In this document: in pieces, positions 21,631-32,047 of the stretch
Layout: each line of letters opens with the position of its first letter
Numbering within the stretch: position 1 is the first letter of the stretch
DNA from: Mesostigma viride
Lineage: Eukaryota > Streptophyta > Mesostigmatophyceae > Mesostigmatales > Mesostigmataceae
DNA: 64,000 nucleotides
Assembly: GCA_009746045.1 (NCBI GenBank)
Contig: RPFO01000080.1
Coordinates: 2,725,136-2,789,135 of the forward strand
Direction of reading: 5' to 3'
Notes under the pieces: generated by a model
Told to the model about the DNA's origin: nothing
Databases searched by the model: none
Seen by the model: the letters and a program-made list of their open reading frames with translations, nothing else
Made by a program: the position numbers and the translations under genes

Positions 21631-23259
21631 ATGACAGGCGCTGGTAAAGCAGCAGCAGCGCAGCGGCAAAGGCGCCAGCAGGAGAGAGCCGGTCAGCTAG
21701 GCGCCCTCAACCCCAGCACCAACTTGGCCAACCCCCCGACTTGAAGTCGGGGGGTTGGCAGGCCTCGGGGCTCGCGCAAGGCCAGGTTTCCTGGTCGGCC
21801 TCGGGTGGTGCAGCAAACCAGGGCGGAGTGGGTGTCTGGAAAGCCGGGTAAAGAGAGTCCGCAGACCCCGGCGACGGCCCAGGCCAGTGGCGGAAGCGAT
21901 GGAGGAGCGAGCGCGCCGACGACGACAAGCTCAGGGCGTCATGCAGTCGGTGCCGCCATTGACCACAAAGCCGTCGCCTCAGAAGTTTTATCCGCATGGT
22001 AAGATGGCCAGCGCTGGAGCCGCTGATGAAACGCCGCCATCACCACCTGCACAAGGCCCCCCCTTGAGCATGCCTCGTGTGCTGGTGGACTCTTGCCAGT
22101 TAGAGGAGATGGCCAGCATGATGCAATGCCCTTTTTGCTGCGGTGTTGGTTGTGTCAAGGTGGGCGAGATGGCTGCCAAGAAGTTCAGTGCCGGGGAGGG
22201 TAGCTTGGCCGACATCGTGCTCTGGTGCAGCAATCCGTGGTGCGACAAGCCTGATGGCGAGGGCAGCAAGGAGCGTGAGCCATGGCGGATCCCATTTCCT
22301 ATCCTGCGCCCCAACTCAGACTTGCGTGAGGGTACGGATCGCAACGCTTCCTCTAGCTTGCTTGCAGTAGCTGCTGTCCTCTTCTCTTGCTGCACACGCG
22401 CGCAGCTGCTGAGGTGCTTGACGGTGCTGGGTCTTGCATTCCCTCGCGGGCACTTTGCTTGGGACAAAGATGTGGATGCCGTAGATCGAGGCAGTCATCA
22501 TGGATTTTTTGGGGGAGGTGATTGCTGAGAACAGGGAGAAGGCGCGTGCATGGGAGCAGAAGGCTGGGAGGTTCAAGGTTGACAAGGAAGGGAGGCAGGG
22601 CTGTCGGGTCAGCTTTGATGGATCGTGGCCAACCAGGGGGTATCAGTCCAAGTGGGGGCAGCAGCTCACTATCCACGAGGGCACGGGGCTGGTCAGTGGT
22701 CATAGGGCTGCACATCAGTGGGAAGTGGTGCCCTGTGTGCCAGGTGGCTAGCAGGTCAGGAAAGGAGGCTAGGCCGCATGTGTGCTGGCTGAACTGGCAG
22801 GATAGCAGCAAGGGCATGGAGTCGCAGGGCGCGTGCTTTCTACTGCATGAGCTGGCTTCCCTTCATGCTGGGGTGTCTTTTGGGCAGGTGAAGAAGGGGG
22901 AGCAAGGGCCACAGCAGCCCAAGCCTCTCGCCCAGAGGTTGTACGCTGCACAGGTGGTGAGCGATGGTGACACTAGCTGGTATGCCCAAGTGCGTGCAGA
23001 CACTTCCCTGCCGCATGTGCCCGAGAAGCTAGAGGACCTCAATCACTTGGGGAACTGCCTCTATGGCGCCCTGCTCAAGCTGAAGCGGGAACACTTGGGC
23101 AAGCTGCCTGGCGTCCTGGATGAGCACTGCATCAGACATGTGTGCTATTGCTTTCGCACGTTGATCAGGCGCAACCACCACATGCCAGCTGAGTGGCTGC
23201 ACGAGGCAACTCAGAACTTGCTCAGGCACGCGTTCAATGATCACAGCACGTGCAATTAA
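21631..23259 (+). pseudogene. Kolobok-type transposase, frame-broken
   Basis: A likely start at 21631 ('MTGAGKAAAAQRQRRQQE') meets a stop at the 21728 palindrome, so an intron or break lies there. From ~22070 the transposase core is visible in three successive frames: 'PRVLVDSCQLEEMASMMQCP', 'RVSFDGSWPTRGYQSKWG' with the catalytic-type FDG motif, then 'WCPVCQ', 'PHVCWLNWQDSSKGMESQGA', 'VVSDGDTSW' with an acidic pair, and 'LEDLNHLGNCLYGALL'. Frame changes fall near 22500 (G run) and 22715. This matches the transposase family named Mutator-like in protein databases but found in Kolobok. Inactive as read. Confidence 0.75.
21728..21758. repeat. 31-bp perfect palindrome
   Basis: CCAACCCCCCGACTT, one G, then AAGTCGGGGGGTTGG: 15-bp arms with a single-base centre. 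It sits between the P2X7-like ORF and the transposase core. Confidence 0.85.
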
Positions 23260-23330
23260 TTAATTAATTAATTAATTAAACTCGTGCTCCCGTTGGGGAG
23301 TCACGGAGCACCGAAGTGCTTTTAATCCCT
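23259..23330 (-). repeat. LINE 3' terminus with TTAA tail
   Basis: On the minus strand CTCCCCAACGGGAGCACGAG is followed by a seven-unit TTAA run. It interrupts the Kolobok-like element. Confidence 0.6.
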
Positions 23331-23681
23331 GTACTGTGCACTACAGGAGAAAGGGCAGAGACCCCCAGTCTCCTTCATGCCAAAGGCATGCCACAGCTGC
23401 AATCGGGCGCGGCTAGCTAAAAGGACAGGCTAACGATCCGGCAAACTGTGGGTGCAATAAGACCCATGTGAGCATGTCATAGCAAGGAGCGTGGGCAAGT
23501 AATCTGAACATAGCCAGGGCGTAGCATGGCTGTACTAGAACTAGGCTAAGGCTATGGCTGGTTGTGTACCGTGCGTTGGCGGCACGTGACTAGGTTTGTT
23601 GGCACAGCTAGGCAAACATTCTAGGCATGGCTGCCTTAGCGACAGTGACTCCAATGGTTACAAGCTAGGGCTATTGCTATT
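23331..23681. other. Probable LINE 3' UTR, no gene
   Basis: Between the tail at 23259 and the ORF1 stop at 23682, consistent with a 3' untranslated region of a minus-strand retroelement. Confidence 0.4.
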
Positions 23682-24062
23682 CTAGCCCGCTGGGGGCGTC
23701 CACATCTTGTGGTTGATCATCAGGTCCCCGCCCCTCCAGTACACCTTGGGCTTCTGGGGGTCCTGCTTATGGCGGAGGTATTCCGGCCACAGGTCGCGTC
23801 GCTGCTGTTGCTGAGCGGGGGTTAGGTCGTCATCCAGCGTCCAGGTGAGGTCGTGCAACCGCTTGCGACGAGAGAGGAACCGCTGCTTATCCTCAGGGGA
23901 GATGAAGGTGAGCAGGACTGGTGGGGTGGCCGCCTTGTCCCGTGAGTGGCACCCACGCAGTTCTACCTCACCTACCAGGCCCATGAGGGTAAGAAGCTGT
24001 TTCTTGATCTCGTCAGCAAGGGAGGTTGACGTCTCACCTGGCTTCTGGGGGAAGCGACGTAG
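23682..24062 (-). pseudogene. LINE ORF1-like protein, C-terminal part
   Basis: Ends 'DLMINHKMWTPPAG'. Contains 'LLTFISPEDKQRFLSRRKRL' and 'LTWTLDDDLTPAQQQQRRDL' 'WPEY', the L1-ORF1 C-terminal-domain pattern (hydrophobic strand, basic R-R-K-R-L helix, D-D-L-T-P/L-A-Q-Q). Diverged from the copies at 24521 and 26763. Upstream sequence 24063-24480 is rearranged and I could not assign it. Confidence 0.65.
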
Positions 24063-24520
24063 CACGTGCAAGCAGTATCCCAGCATTGCCATGATTACAA
24101 ACGTCCTTGCCGGGTGCAAAGGCAAAAATCCGGAGGACAGCACTTTCAAATGTGCGGCGGGAACCAAAAGCCCATGTATGCCAGAAAACATCGTGTTGCT
24201 GCAGCGACGCGACGATGTGGACAACGAATCCAGTGCCAAGCTCGGAACGGCCGCAACTAGATCTGGCATCACAGGGTTCAGATGTGCGGAGATACTATGC
24301 GATCCAGTCGGTCCATGACCTGTTTGTAGAGCTTGTGCCAAGGGGCAGCACCGAACAGATGTGGGTGACGTTGCAAAAAACACCGGACTTGGCGGAGCAT
24401 AATGTCTCGGTCATAGTCTTTGACCAACAAACGATGCAAGAGTTCAACATGACTAAAAATGCTAGGCCACAGCTGGTATAGTGCCTGTAGTAGGCGGGCT
24501 GATGTACAAGGCCACGGTAA

Positions 24521-25790
24521 CTATTCTACACTACTACTGCTGTATTCCCCTAAGCTGGGGCGTCTGGAGTCCTTGGGGCCGCGGGGGTCGCGCATGCCAG
24601 GGCTTGTGGCCGACGTAGATGGCCGCCCCCTTCCAGTACACCGGCTGGCCCGCCTTTGTCTGCCGGAGCTGGAGGTAGGTCGGCCATAGCTCCCGTCGCC
24701 GTTCGGTTGCTGCGCCAGGGTCAAGTCGTCGTCCACGGTGAAGTGAGTCTTCTCGAGCCGCTTGCAGCATCTGAGAAACGAAATCTTGTCCAATGGGCTC
24801 TCAAAGATGAGAAGAAGCGGAGGCGCCCCTGCCTTACCCCGCGCGCGGGGGAGGCCGGCGGTGGGCGGTCAGCTTAATCTCACCAAGAAGGCCCATGCCG
24901 CGTGGAAGGATTTTGCTCTCAAACGCACGTGCAAGCTTCTCGGAATTCTCACCTTCCTCCATGTCAAAGTTCTTGACGATGGCGTTGAGGCTGCGCTTGG
25001 CGAGCTCGGCCTCCTCGCGGAGGTCAAGCGTCTGCCGCTGGAGCTGGGCTGCGACGGCGGAGGTGGTGGAGGTGGTGTGCTGCTTAAGCATGTCCGCCCA
25101 GGTCGTGATGGCGGAGGAGCAATGATCGCCGGCCAGGCCAGCCGGGGCTGGCTTGGCGGCAATATGTCCTTCACTCAGCCTGGGCGCCGGTGAGGCCGGC
25201 GGTGTTCTGCAGGACCTCGATAGCGATGGCATTGTCCTTAAGACGCTGGTCGATGTTGCGGATCGAGCTGGGCGGTGATGGAGTCGGTGGAGGCGGAGGG
25301 GGTGGGGGGGGGGAGGCGAGGAGGGTGACGGTGGCGGTGGGGATGGTGCCGGGGAGCTCAGCAGCCAGCGTGCCCTCCCATGGCCGCCAGATCTGTGGCA
25401 AGGGGGGTCACGTGCTGCTCGAAAGCTTCCTTAAGGAGGGTGCGGATGATGGCTTCGGTGGGGAAGGTGGGGGGGGGCGGTGGGGAAGCCCACCAGATCT
25501 CGGCTTCAGAGCGTCCGAGGAGGGAGCAGAGGGCGAAGCGTTGGAGCTTGGGGCGATTCATGCGGAGAACTATCGGGAGAGCCTCGGCGGGGTCGGCAGG
25601 CTGGCCATCACCGGGCCAGCGGCCGCGGTTGTGGGAAGTGAGATGCGAGCACAGGGCTACAAGCGAGGCGTGCGTGCCGAAAAACACGTCTTCCATGAAG
25701 GCTGATGGGCGGCGAGTCCAGTAGCCAGGTGCGTTGATGTCAAAGGCAATCTCGTTCCAGTGCGGCTCGGCTGAGATGCATGCCACGCTC
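24521..25790 (-). pseudogene. LINE ORF1-like gene, degenerate copy
   Basis: A minus-strand copy of the 26763-28222 ORF1. Shared pieces: 'HVTPLATDLAAMGG', 'QHTTSTTSAVAAQLQRQTLD', 'LREEAELAKRSLNAIVKNF', 'QPVYWKGAAIYVGHKPWHA' and the end 'RPSLGEYSSSSVE'. The frame is broken in at least three places (near 25230, 24870, 24780), so it is dead. Confidence 0.8.
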
Positions 25791-26015
25791 TAGCTCTTGT
25801 ATAGCCATGATGATCTTCCCCCCCCATATCTTCTCCCCTTAGCTGGGTTGAGTTTGATAGATCGTGGTGGTGCAGGTGCCCTTGGTGCACCTAGAGCAAG
25901 TGTTGTTTACATTCCCACCCTTGCAGGAAGTAGCTTGGAATGTATTAAAAGCCATATGCCCTTTCTCTGGGATATGTGCTACATACACTCCCAACGGAGT
26001 TATGTTCCTTATTAA
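25791..26015 (+). mobile_element. LINE 3' end, plus orientation
   Basis: Contains CTTGCAGGAAGTAGCTTGGA and the hairpin ACTCCCAACGGAGT followed by TATGTTCCTTATTAATTAAT. Matches 28490-28645. Confidence 0.65.
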
Positions 26016-26065
26016 TTAATTGATACAAATGCTAGGGCATGGCTTCTCATCAGAGAGTGACTCTC

Positions 26066-26460
26066 TGCATAATTAATTAATTAATTAGACTCGTGCTCCC
26101 GTTGGATATCCTCGTGACTCTCTGCATAGCCCATGGTTGTCTCCTTGATGCATGAGCTTGGCTAAACTGAAGCGAGTCGCCGGGGGGACGGGGCTGCCGT
26201 CCAGCAGGAGAAGGGTGGGTGGGGTGGTCCCACGGGAAAGCCGATGGCCATGACCTCCGTTTTCTTGCTGATCCGATAAGCCCCACCGCACGCGCTTCCA
26301 GTGACAAGCTATCTAGCCAGAGTTGGGCGGACTCCGGGGTCTCCACGAGCGTCGTGTCATCAGCGTAGATCAGATCGCTCAGTCGGTAGGGGGGATCAAC
26401 CCCGCCGTAGCTGGCCGAGAACTCCGTGATCTCGATCCCCGGCGGGCGCCCCTCCACCCG
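26066..26460 (-). mobile_element. LINE RT fragment with YADD box
   Basis: Encodes 'PPYRLSDLIYADDTTLVETP', the catalytic YADD motif C of reverse transcriptase, followed by 'LDSLSLEARAVGL'; frame lost after that. A TTAA run and a partial hairpin (GCTCCCGTTGG) lie at its 3' side. Confidence 0.8.
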
Positions 26461-26762
26461 GGCAAAGCGGGCTTAATTGTGCACGCCTCATAATTAAGTC
26501 CACCATAATGATGAAGGTAGGTAAACATGCCATGACCCACCCACAGCAGTTGGCTCGGCCGACCTAGTGGTCCCAGCCCCGTTTGAACATCGCATTCACT
26601 CCCAAGGGAACGAGCCACGAGCCACGAGCCACGAGGTAGCCATGGCTGTCGGAGCTCATAACTTTCACGTTTGAGCCCCGAATTCAGCTGTGAATATCAC
26701 AATCGCTTCGTCTTTCTTAGACGCACATGCTGATATAATTTTCCAAAGCTATAACGCACTAT

Positions 26763-28222
26763 ATGGCGAATAAACGCGCCTCGACGCAACGCAGCCTGGC
26801 GGCTGCGCTCGGCAATGAAAATACGTCTGCAGCTCCGGCTGCAGCTTCGCCATCAGGGCCGGAAGGCAGTGCTGCCACTAGTCGCGCACTGGTGGTCGTC
26901 CAGCACCCCCCGGGCTTCCTGCCTCGCCTTCAGCCTCGCCTGAGCCAAAACGCAGCCGCCCAGCCGAACCGAGCTGGTCTGAGCGCGATTTTGACGTTGA
27001 CGGGATATTTTCCACCTTCAACACCTTCAACGATCACAGACCCAGCTATTTCGACATGCCACCCCTCAAGCTACTGGAGTTCGTGTTTTATGGGTCATAC
27101 GCCTCCCTTCTCGACCTGTGCCAACGCCTTCAACAATGCTACCGCTTCCGCAATGGACCTGACGGCCGGTTCACAATGCGACAACAATCTGAGAACCTGG
27201 CCAGCTGGTCTCGCCCCCGTCTTCAGATCGGCGCCCTCTTTTCCATCCTTGACCGCTCTGTCACGGACCTCTGGACCCCCTCCCCCTTGACCGAATCCAC
27301 CTTCCTCTTCCACCTCCAAGCAACCATCTCACAGCACGTGACGCCCCTAGCCGCAGATGTGGCGGCAATGGGCGGCACGCTGGCTGCTGAGCTCCCCACC
27401 ATCTCCACCGCCACTTCCAGCCTCCTCGCCTCCTCCACCGCCACCTGTCTGGCGGCACCCCCACCTCGATCCGACGCCATCACCGCCCAGCTCCGTGACA
27501 TCGACCAGCGTCTTAAGGACAACGCCATCGCTATCGAGGTTCTGCAGAACACCGCAGGCCTCACCGCCCAGGCGGTGAAGGACATTGCCGCCAAGCCAGC
27601 CCCGGCTGGCCTGGCCGGCGATGCTCCTCCCATCACCACATGGGCGGACATGCTTAAGCAACATACCACCTCCACCACCTCCGCCGTCGCAGCCCAGCTT
27701 CAACAGCAGACGCTTGACCTCCGCGAGGAGGCCGAGCTCGCCAAGCGCAGCCTCAACGTCATTGTCAAGAACTTCAAGATGGAGGAAGGTGAGAATTCCG
27801 AGAAGCTTTTGCGTGCGTTTGAGAGAGAAATCCTTGGTCGCATGGGCCTTAACGGTGAGATCGAGCTGGCCGCCCACCGCCTTCCCCGCGCGCGGGGTAA
27901 GGCAGGGCCGCCCCCGCTCCTTCTCACCTTTAAGACCCCGGCGGACAAGATTTCTTTTCTCAGACGCCGCAAGCGGCTCGAGAAGACTCTCTTCACCCTT
28001 GATGACGACTTGACCCTGGCGCAGCAACAACGGCGACGGGAGCTATGGCCGACCTACCTCCAGCTCCGGCAGACCAAGGCGGGACAGCCGGTGTACTGGA
28101 AGGGGGCGGCCATCTACGTCGGCCATAAGCCCTGGCAGGCGACCCCCCCCCCCCCGGCCCGCGGCCCCAGCGACTCCAGACGCCCTAGCTTAGGGGAATA
28201 TAGCAGTAGTAGTGTAGACTAG
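26763..28222 (+). CDS. LINE ORF1-like (gag-like) protein, one frameshift
   Basis: Starts 'MANKRASTQRSLAAALGNEN' and ends 'GEYSSSSVD'. The first ~50 codons are in one frame and the rest in another; both frames overlap at the C run near 26907, so one base there restores a single frame of ~485 codons. The middle has a long helical stretch ('LREEAELAKRSLNVIVKNF') likely to form a coiled coil, then a C-terminal nucleic-acid-binding domain 'LLLTFKTPADKISFLRRRKR', 'LFTLDDDLTLAQQQRRRELW', 'VYWKGAAIYVG'. This is the L1-ORF1 layout: an RNA-binding chaperone for the retroelement RNA. No RT follows; 3' UTR and tail end at 28645, so it may be a separate non-autonomous unit or a 3'-swapped LINE. Confidence 0.75.
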
Positions 28223-28648
28223 ATAGACCGTGGCCATGTACATGTACGCCTCCTAGAGGCACTATCTCAGCTAAGCCACGCGCTTTACTTCATCATGTAC
28301 ATGTGTGCCTATTATGAGCCACACCCCAGATGATGCCTAGCTTTATTTAGTTCTGTTGTGCCTATGCAGGGAATAACTCTCTGCTGAGACGCCATGCCCT
28401 AGCTTCTTTGTATAGCTATGCTGATCTTCCCCCCCATGTCAACAGGCTCCCCCTTCGCTGGGCATAGCTTGAAGATCATGGGGATGCCAGTGCCCTGGTG
28501 CACCTAGAGCAAGGGTCCTTTACATCCCCACCCTTGCAGGAAGTAGCTTAGGATGTATGATAGGCCATACGCCCCCTCTCAAGGGCTATGTGCTACATAT
28601 ACTCCCAACGGAGTTATGTTACAATTCAATTCAATTCAATTCAATTCA
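28223..28648 (+). mobile_element. 3' UTR and terminus of the ORF1 element
   Basis: Ends with ATACTCCCAACGGAGTTATG, then TTACAATTCAATTCAATTCA. The last ~160 bp match 19731, 20831 and 25791. Confidence 0.7.
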
Positions 28649-28671
28649 CTCCCTCTCTCTCTCTTGCTTGG

Positions 28672-28780
28672 ACTGCTATGCAGAACAAGAAGAGGTGGAA
28701 GACGGTTGTCCAGGCTCACACGCCAGCCCCTGTGGGCAAGCCCCCCCCCCCCAAGAGGAAGGGGCGCTTTGCTGAGTAGA
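28672..28780 (+). mobile_element. LINE protein C-terminal fragment
   Basis: 36 codons: 'LAWTAMQNKKRWKTVVQAHT' then 'PAPVGKPPPPKRKGRFAE' and TAG, matching the end of the 30164 protein, followed by GTTAGGGTTTTCTAGATTGA and TTAA units (28801-28820). Confidence 0.75.
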
Positions 28781-28829
28781 ATAGTTAGGGTTTTCTAGAT
28801 TGATTAATTAATTAATTAATAGAGCTTAG

Positions 28830-29792
28830 CCCCTCAACCGTCCTCGTGCCGATTTTCGACCACGAGTTTTTCTCGTGACTCAAAATCGGCACGAGTTTGT
28901 GCGCCCTGTAGGGATCTGGCGGGAAGGTTTTTTCGGGTAAAAATAGGACCGTTGGAAAGATCTAGATCTGCTCTTTCCGTAGGACACTTGAATGACCGTA
29001 TCTGACCACCGGACCAGGGTGCAAACCCTGGTCAAAGTCAACAGGGTACTCTAAACTGGTGACTCAAAATAGTCACCAGTTATTTTGAGCATTTTCTTGC
29101 GGTTCCCTGGGTGAAACAAGACATGTAAGTGCTTGGATGTAGTGTTTGGGTACAGTTGCAGTCCCCCCTGACATACTAGGGTGAAATCCAAGGTATACGT
29201 GGTCCATCATGCGTTGGTTGTGAAGCCCGTGCTCGCGGCACGCGCGTAGCCTTCTCCAAGCATATGCGGCAGTGGTTATGGCAAGCGTTGGTGGCACCCT
29301 GGTTGGAATAGGTGTTAGCATGCATTTTTACCAATATTCCATGCTTACCTATCATGTCCAGGTTCAAAACTGCACTAGAATGCTTGTTTTAGCCCCCCCA
29401 AAACTGGTGACTCAAATGAGTCACCAGTTATTTTTAGCACTCTCTTGTGGGTCCCTGGGGCGGTTACAATTTTTAGTGTTGGTTACCCATCCTAACTTGT
29501 AAACCTATCTACAAAACCAACCCCAGGGTCAACTCATTGAGAAAAGAGGTCTATCACGCATTGTAAGAGTGTCACCGCACACACTCACCGTACCCCCCTG
29601 AGGGGGGGGCTATTTATAGAGCAGGGGGACCTAGTACTAGGACCACCCACTATACCCCCAGGTGGGCCCTCATATGGGTATGCTTGGTTCCCAGTATGGT
29701 CTAGAAATAATAATTAGGTTGAATGGGGGCACCTGTGGAGTACTGTGCAACTGGTGACTCATCCTAGGCACGAGTCAGAGACGGTTGAGGGG
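28830..29792. mobile_element. 963-bp non-autonomous element with inverted ends and TTAG duplication
   Basis: Ends are CCCCTCAACCGTC and its complement GACGGTTGAGGGG; TTAG sits immediately outside both (28826-28829, 29793-29796). Inside are strong stem-loops: ACTGGTGACTC with GAGTCACCAGT (29400-29432), a similar one at 29054-29086, and CTCGTGCCGATTTT with its complement at 28850-28894. No coding capacity. Superfamily unclear. Confidence 0.7.
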
Positions 29793-29844
29793 TTAGAGTT
29801 AGATTAGTTCGGTTTCGCGGCTTCGCCCACCTCCATCCATCCAG

Positions 29845-30000
29845 CAAGCGAATATGTGCTACATGATCTCCCAACGGAGTCATGTTATAATTTAATTTTT
29901 AATTTAATAATGATGAATTAATAGATGTGGGGAGAGCACACAGCCCTGCCACATCCCGGTGTGCAGGGGGGAGGCCGGAGTGACGCCGTCAGCGGTACGG
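29845..30000. mobile_element. Two LINE scraps, opposite strands
   Basis: 29850-29910 is a plus-strand LINE 3' end (hairpin ATCTCCCAACGGAGTCATG, then TTATAATTTAATTTTTAATT). 29935-29995 on the minus strand encodes 'TADGVTPASPLHTGMWQGC' and 'VLSPHL', an RT fragment. Confidence 0.65.
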
Positions 30001-30009
30001 ACCTGGGCT

Positions 30010-31093
30010 TAGGACCCATTAAAATTAAATTAAATTAAATTATAACATGCCTCCGTTGGGAGATCATGTAGCACATATTCCTTGATAGTGGTGGAAAGGA
30101 GAGAGCCGTGTAATCTAACTATCCTATCGCTAATCTACCTAGTCTAGAAAAATCCTAACTGCCCTACTCATCAAAACGCCTCCTCCTCTTGGGGGGAGGG
30201 GGTTTGCCCACAGGGTCGGGCGTGTGAGCCTTGACAATCTTCTGCCACCGCGTCTTGTTCTGCATGGCAGTCCAAAGAAGGGAGAGAGAGTGGATGCGGT
30301 ATTCAAACTGGGCTGGGACCAGTAGGTCATCCAGCAACATCTGTACGTAGTTCGTGACATGTTTCCCTACCTTTTTGGGAATGTCCTTGGGGCCAGGCCA
30401 GGTCAGAATGTGCCGCCCTGGCTGGCCAAGCCGCTGGGGGCCTGCCAGACCAAGGGTGGTGTCGACCTGGCTAGTGCGAGCAAGGTGTCCTACAAATGCT
30501 ATCCTACGCTGTCTAATCTCGTCCGAAATACGAGGCATGCCCTGATACAAAGACTCTGATGACGGGCGCTTCGAAAACCCTACGTTCAGGACCTGTCGGA
30601 GCATCCTGTAAACTGTGCCGTCTAGCCTAGCTGCCAGTGTGGGTGTGAGTGTCCACGCCTCGGCGCCATACGTGAGCACCGTGAGGACGAGGACCTTGAA
30701 GAGCATGCGCTTGCGGTGGTCGCCCAGGCCCTTGGAGCGCCAGTAGGTGTTGAGCGAACGAAGCCTAGCCCAGGCAAGGCCGATGCGGGTGTCCACATCG
30801 TCGGCGGTGTCAGGGAGCCAGCTCCCTAACAGCTTGAAGCGATCACGGAACGGGACCGTCGTTCCATCGAGCAGGCGCGGCAGCGGCGGTGCACTGGAGG
30901 CCCCAATCACCATCGCCTCAGATTTGACACTAATCTCCAACCCCACCGCCCTCGCCTCCAGGCCCAGACAGTCCAGCCAGGTCTGAATGTGCTCGGGGCG
31001 CGCGATGAGGGTGGTGTCATCCGCATAAATCAGGTCGGCCAGGCGGTAACCAGGTCTAACCCCGCCATGCTCTTTCTCGAAGGACCCATCCTC
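30010..31093 (-). mobile_element. 5'-truncated LINE, best-preserved RT C-terminal half
   Basis: From ~31090 downward: 'YRLADLIYADDTTLIARPEH' with motif C, 'GLEISVKSEAMVIGA', thumb region 'LTYGAEAWTLTP', 'MLRQVLNVGFSKRPSSESLY', 'GHLARTSQVDTTLGLAG' and the end 'KRRRRFDE' at 30164. Then 3' UTR, hairpin CTCCCAACGGAG and a TTTAA tail at 30018-30045. The frame is intact through the visible part. It provides the reference for the other fragments in the window. Confidence 0.88.
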
Positions 31094-31157
31094 CGGGTGT
31101 CCACATCGTCGGCGATGTCAGGGAGCATACTCCCCAGCAGTTTGAAGCGATCACGGA
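31094..31157 (-). mobile_element. Second small piece of the same LINE region
   Basis: 64 bp repeat of 30789-30850 (GTGTCCACATCGTCGGCG and TTGAAGCGATCACGGA), same orientation. It looks like a rearranged 5' junction or a separate fragment. Confidence 0.7.
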
Positions 31158-32047
31158 GAGTTTAGTTAGTTGATTGAAAATCTGCCAGAGTTTAATCTGG
31201 CAAGCTTAGAGTACGTAATGAACGAAATTATTCGAAATTAACCCGTTAAGACATCCAGACAGGATGCCCCAGCCATTGCATGCGAACTTTGCAGCTGTAG
31301 CTTTCTTCCGGACATGCACATGAGGGAAGACATGTATCTCTGCCCCCCTCCCAGTGTACAGAGGTACAGAAAGCACTACACATAACGCTGTCTCACATGC
31401 TCCACGTTCCCCATGGCAGGTTCGCGCGCAACTGCACATGCAGCGATGTCAGCAAAAAAAAACTGAATTCAATTGCTATAAAAAGTTACTCGAGCAGTCT
31501 CTTTTCTGATGGATGATGCCCTCAACAGGTCAAAGGCCCGATCTGCTGGGACCAGCCAATTCGCATCTTGCCTTCCGGACCATGCAGCTTTGGCATGCAT
31601 GGTTCATAACCACCAGGCATCAAATTGGTGGGCTACGGGCAGAGCGATTCCAGGAAACCAATTGATGTTTGAGGAGCCCTGCAAGCACTTGACTATGATG
31701 ACGGCATGATCAACGATGACCCAAATGTGCCATTACAGGAGCCAGCATGTACTGCGCCTTGCACATAACGCTGCCTGCACCACTCTAGGGCGAAACCACC
31801 GCCCAGACCCTAGCCCGAAACTGCGTGTCGAATGCAAAATTACCAGACCAAGCACAAGAATACATCTGGAGTGTGGTCTTCTTGATCGAACCCCCGTCGA
31901 AACCCACTGTATCTATCACTGTACATATGTATAGCATGCATGACGCATATGTATAGCATGCAGCGGTGGCCCGCCGCTGACATGTCGATCGAGTGGCACT
32001 ATTCTTAGAAGAGCCCTAAAGCGAAAGCTCTCCCCCTCTTTCTCTCT
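31158..32047. other. Intergenic, no gene seen
   Basis: Short ORFs only, with no family resemblance. Lies downstream of the putative plastid gene. Confidence 0.45.

Larger units (their letters stand above)
21135..23258 (+). mobile_element. Kolobok-like DNA transposon, left part
   Basis: The left end is TTAA (21131-21134) followed by GGGGACCGGTCGG; TTAA target duplication is diagnostic for Kolobok and piggyBac, and a GGGG start fits Kolobok better. It carries an ORF with a P2X7-like domain and a broken transposase (separate entries). The right end is missing: coding sequence is cut at 23258 by a TTAA-tailed LINE end. The left-end sequence 'TTTTTGGCGCCAAAAA' resembles the R elements at 57640 and 60644. 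Confidence 0.75.
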
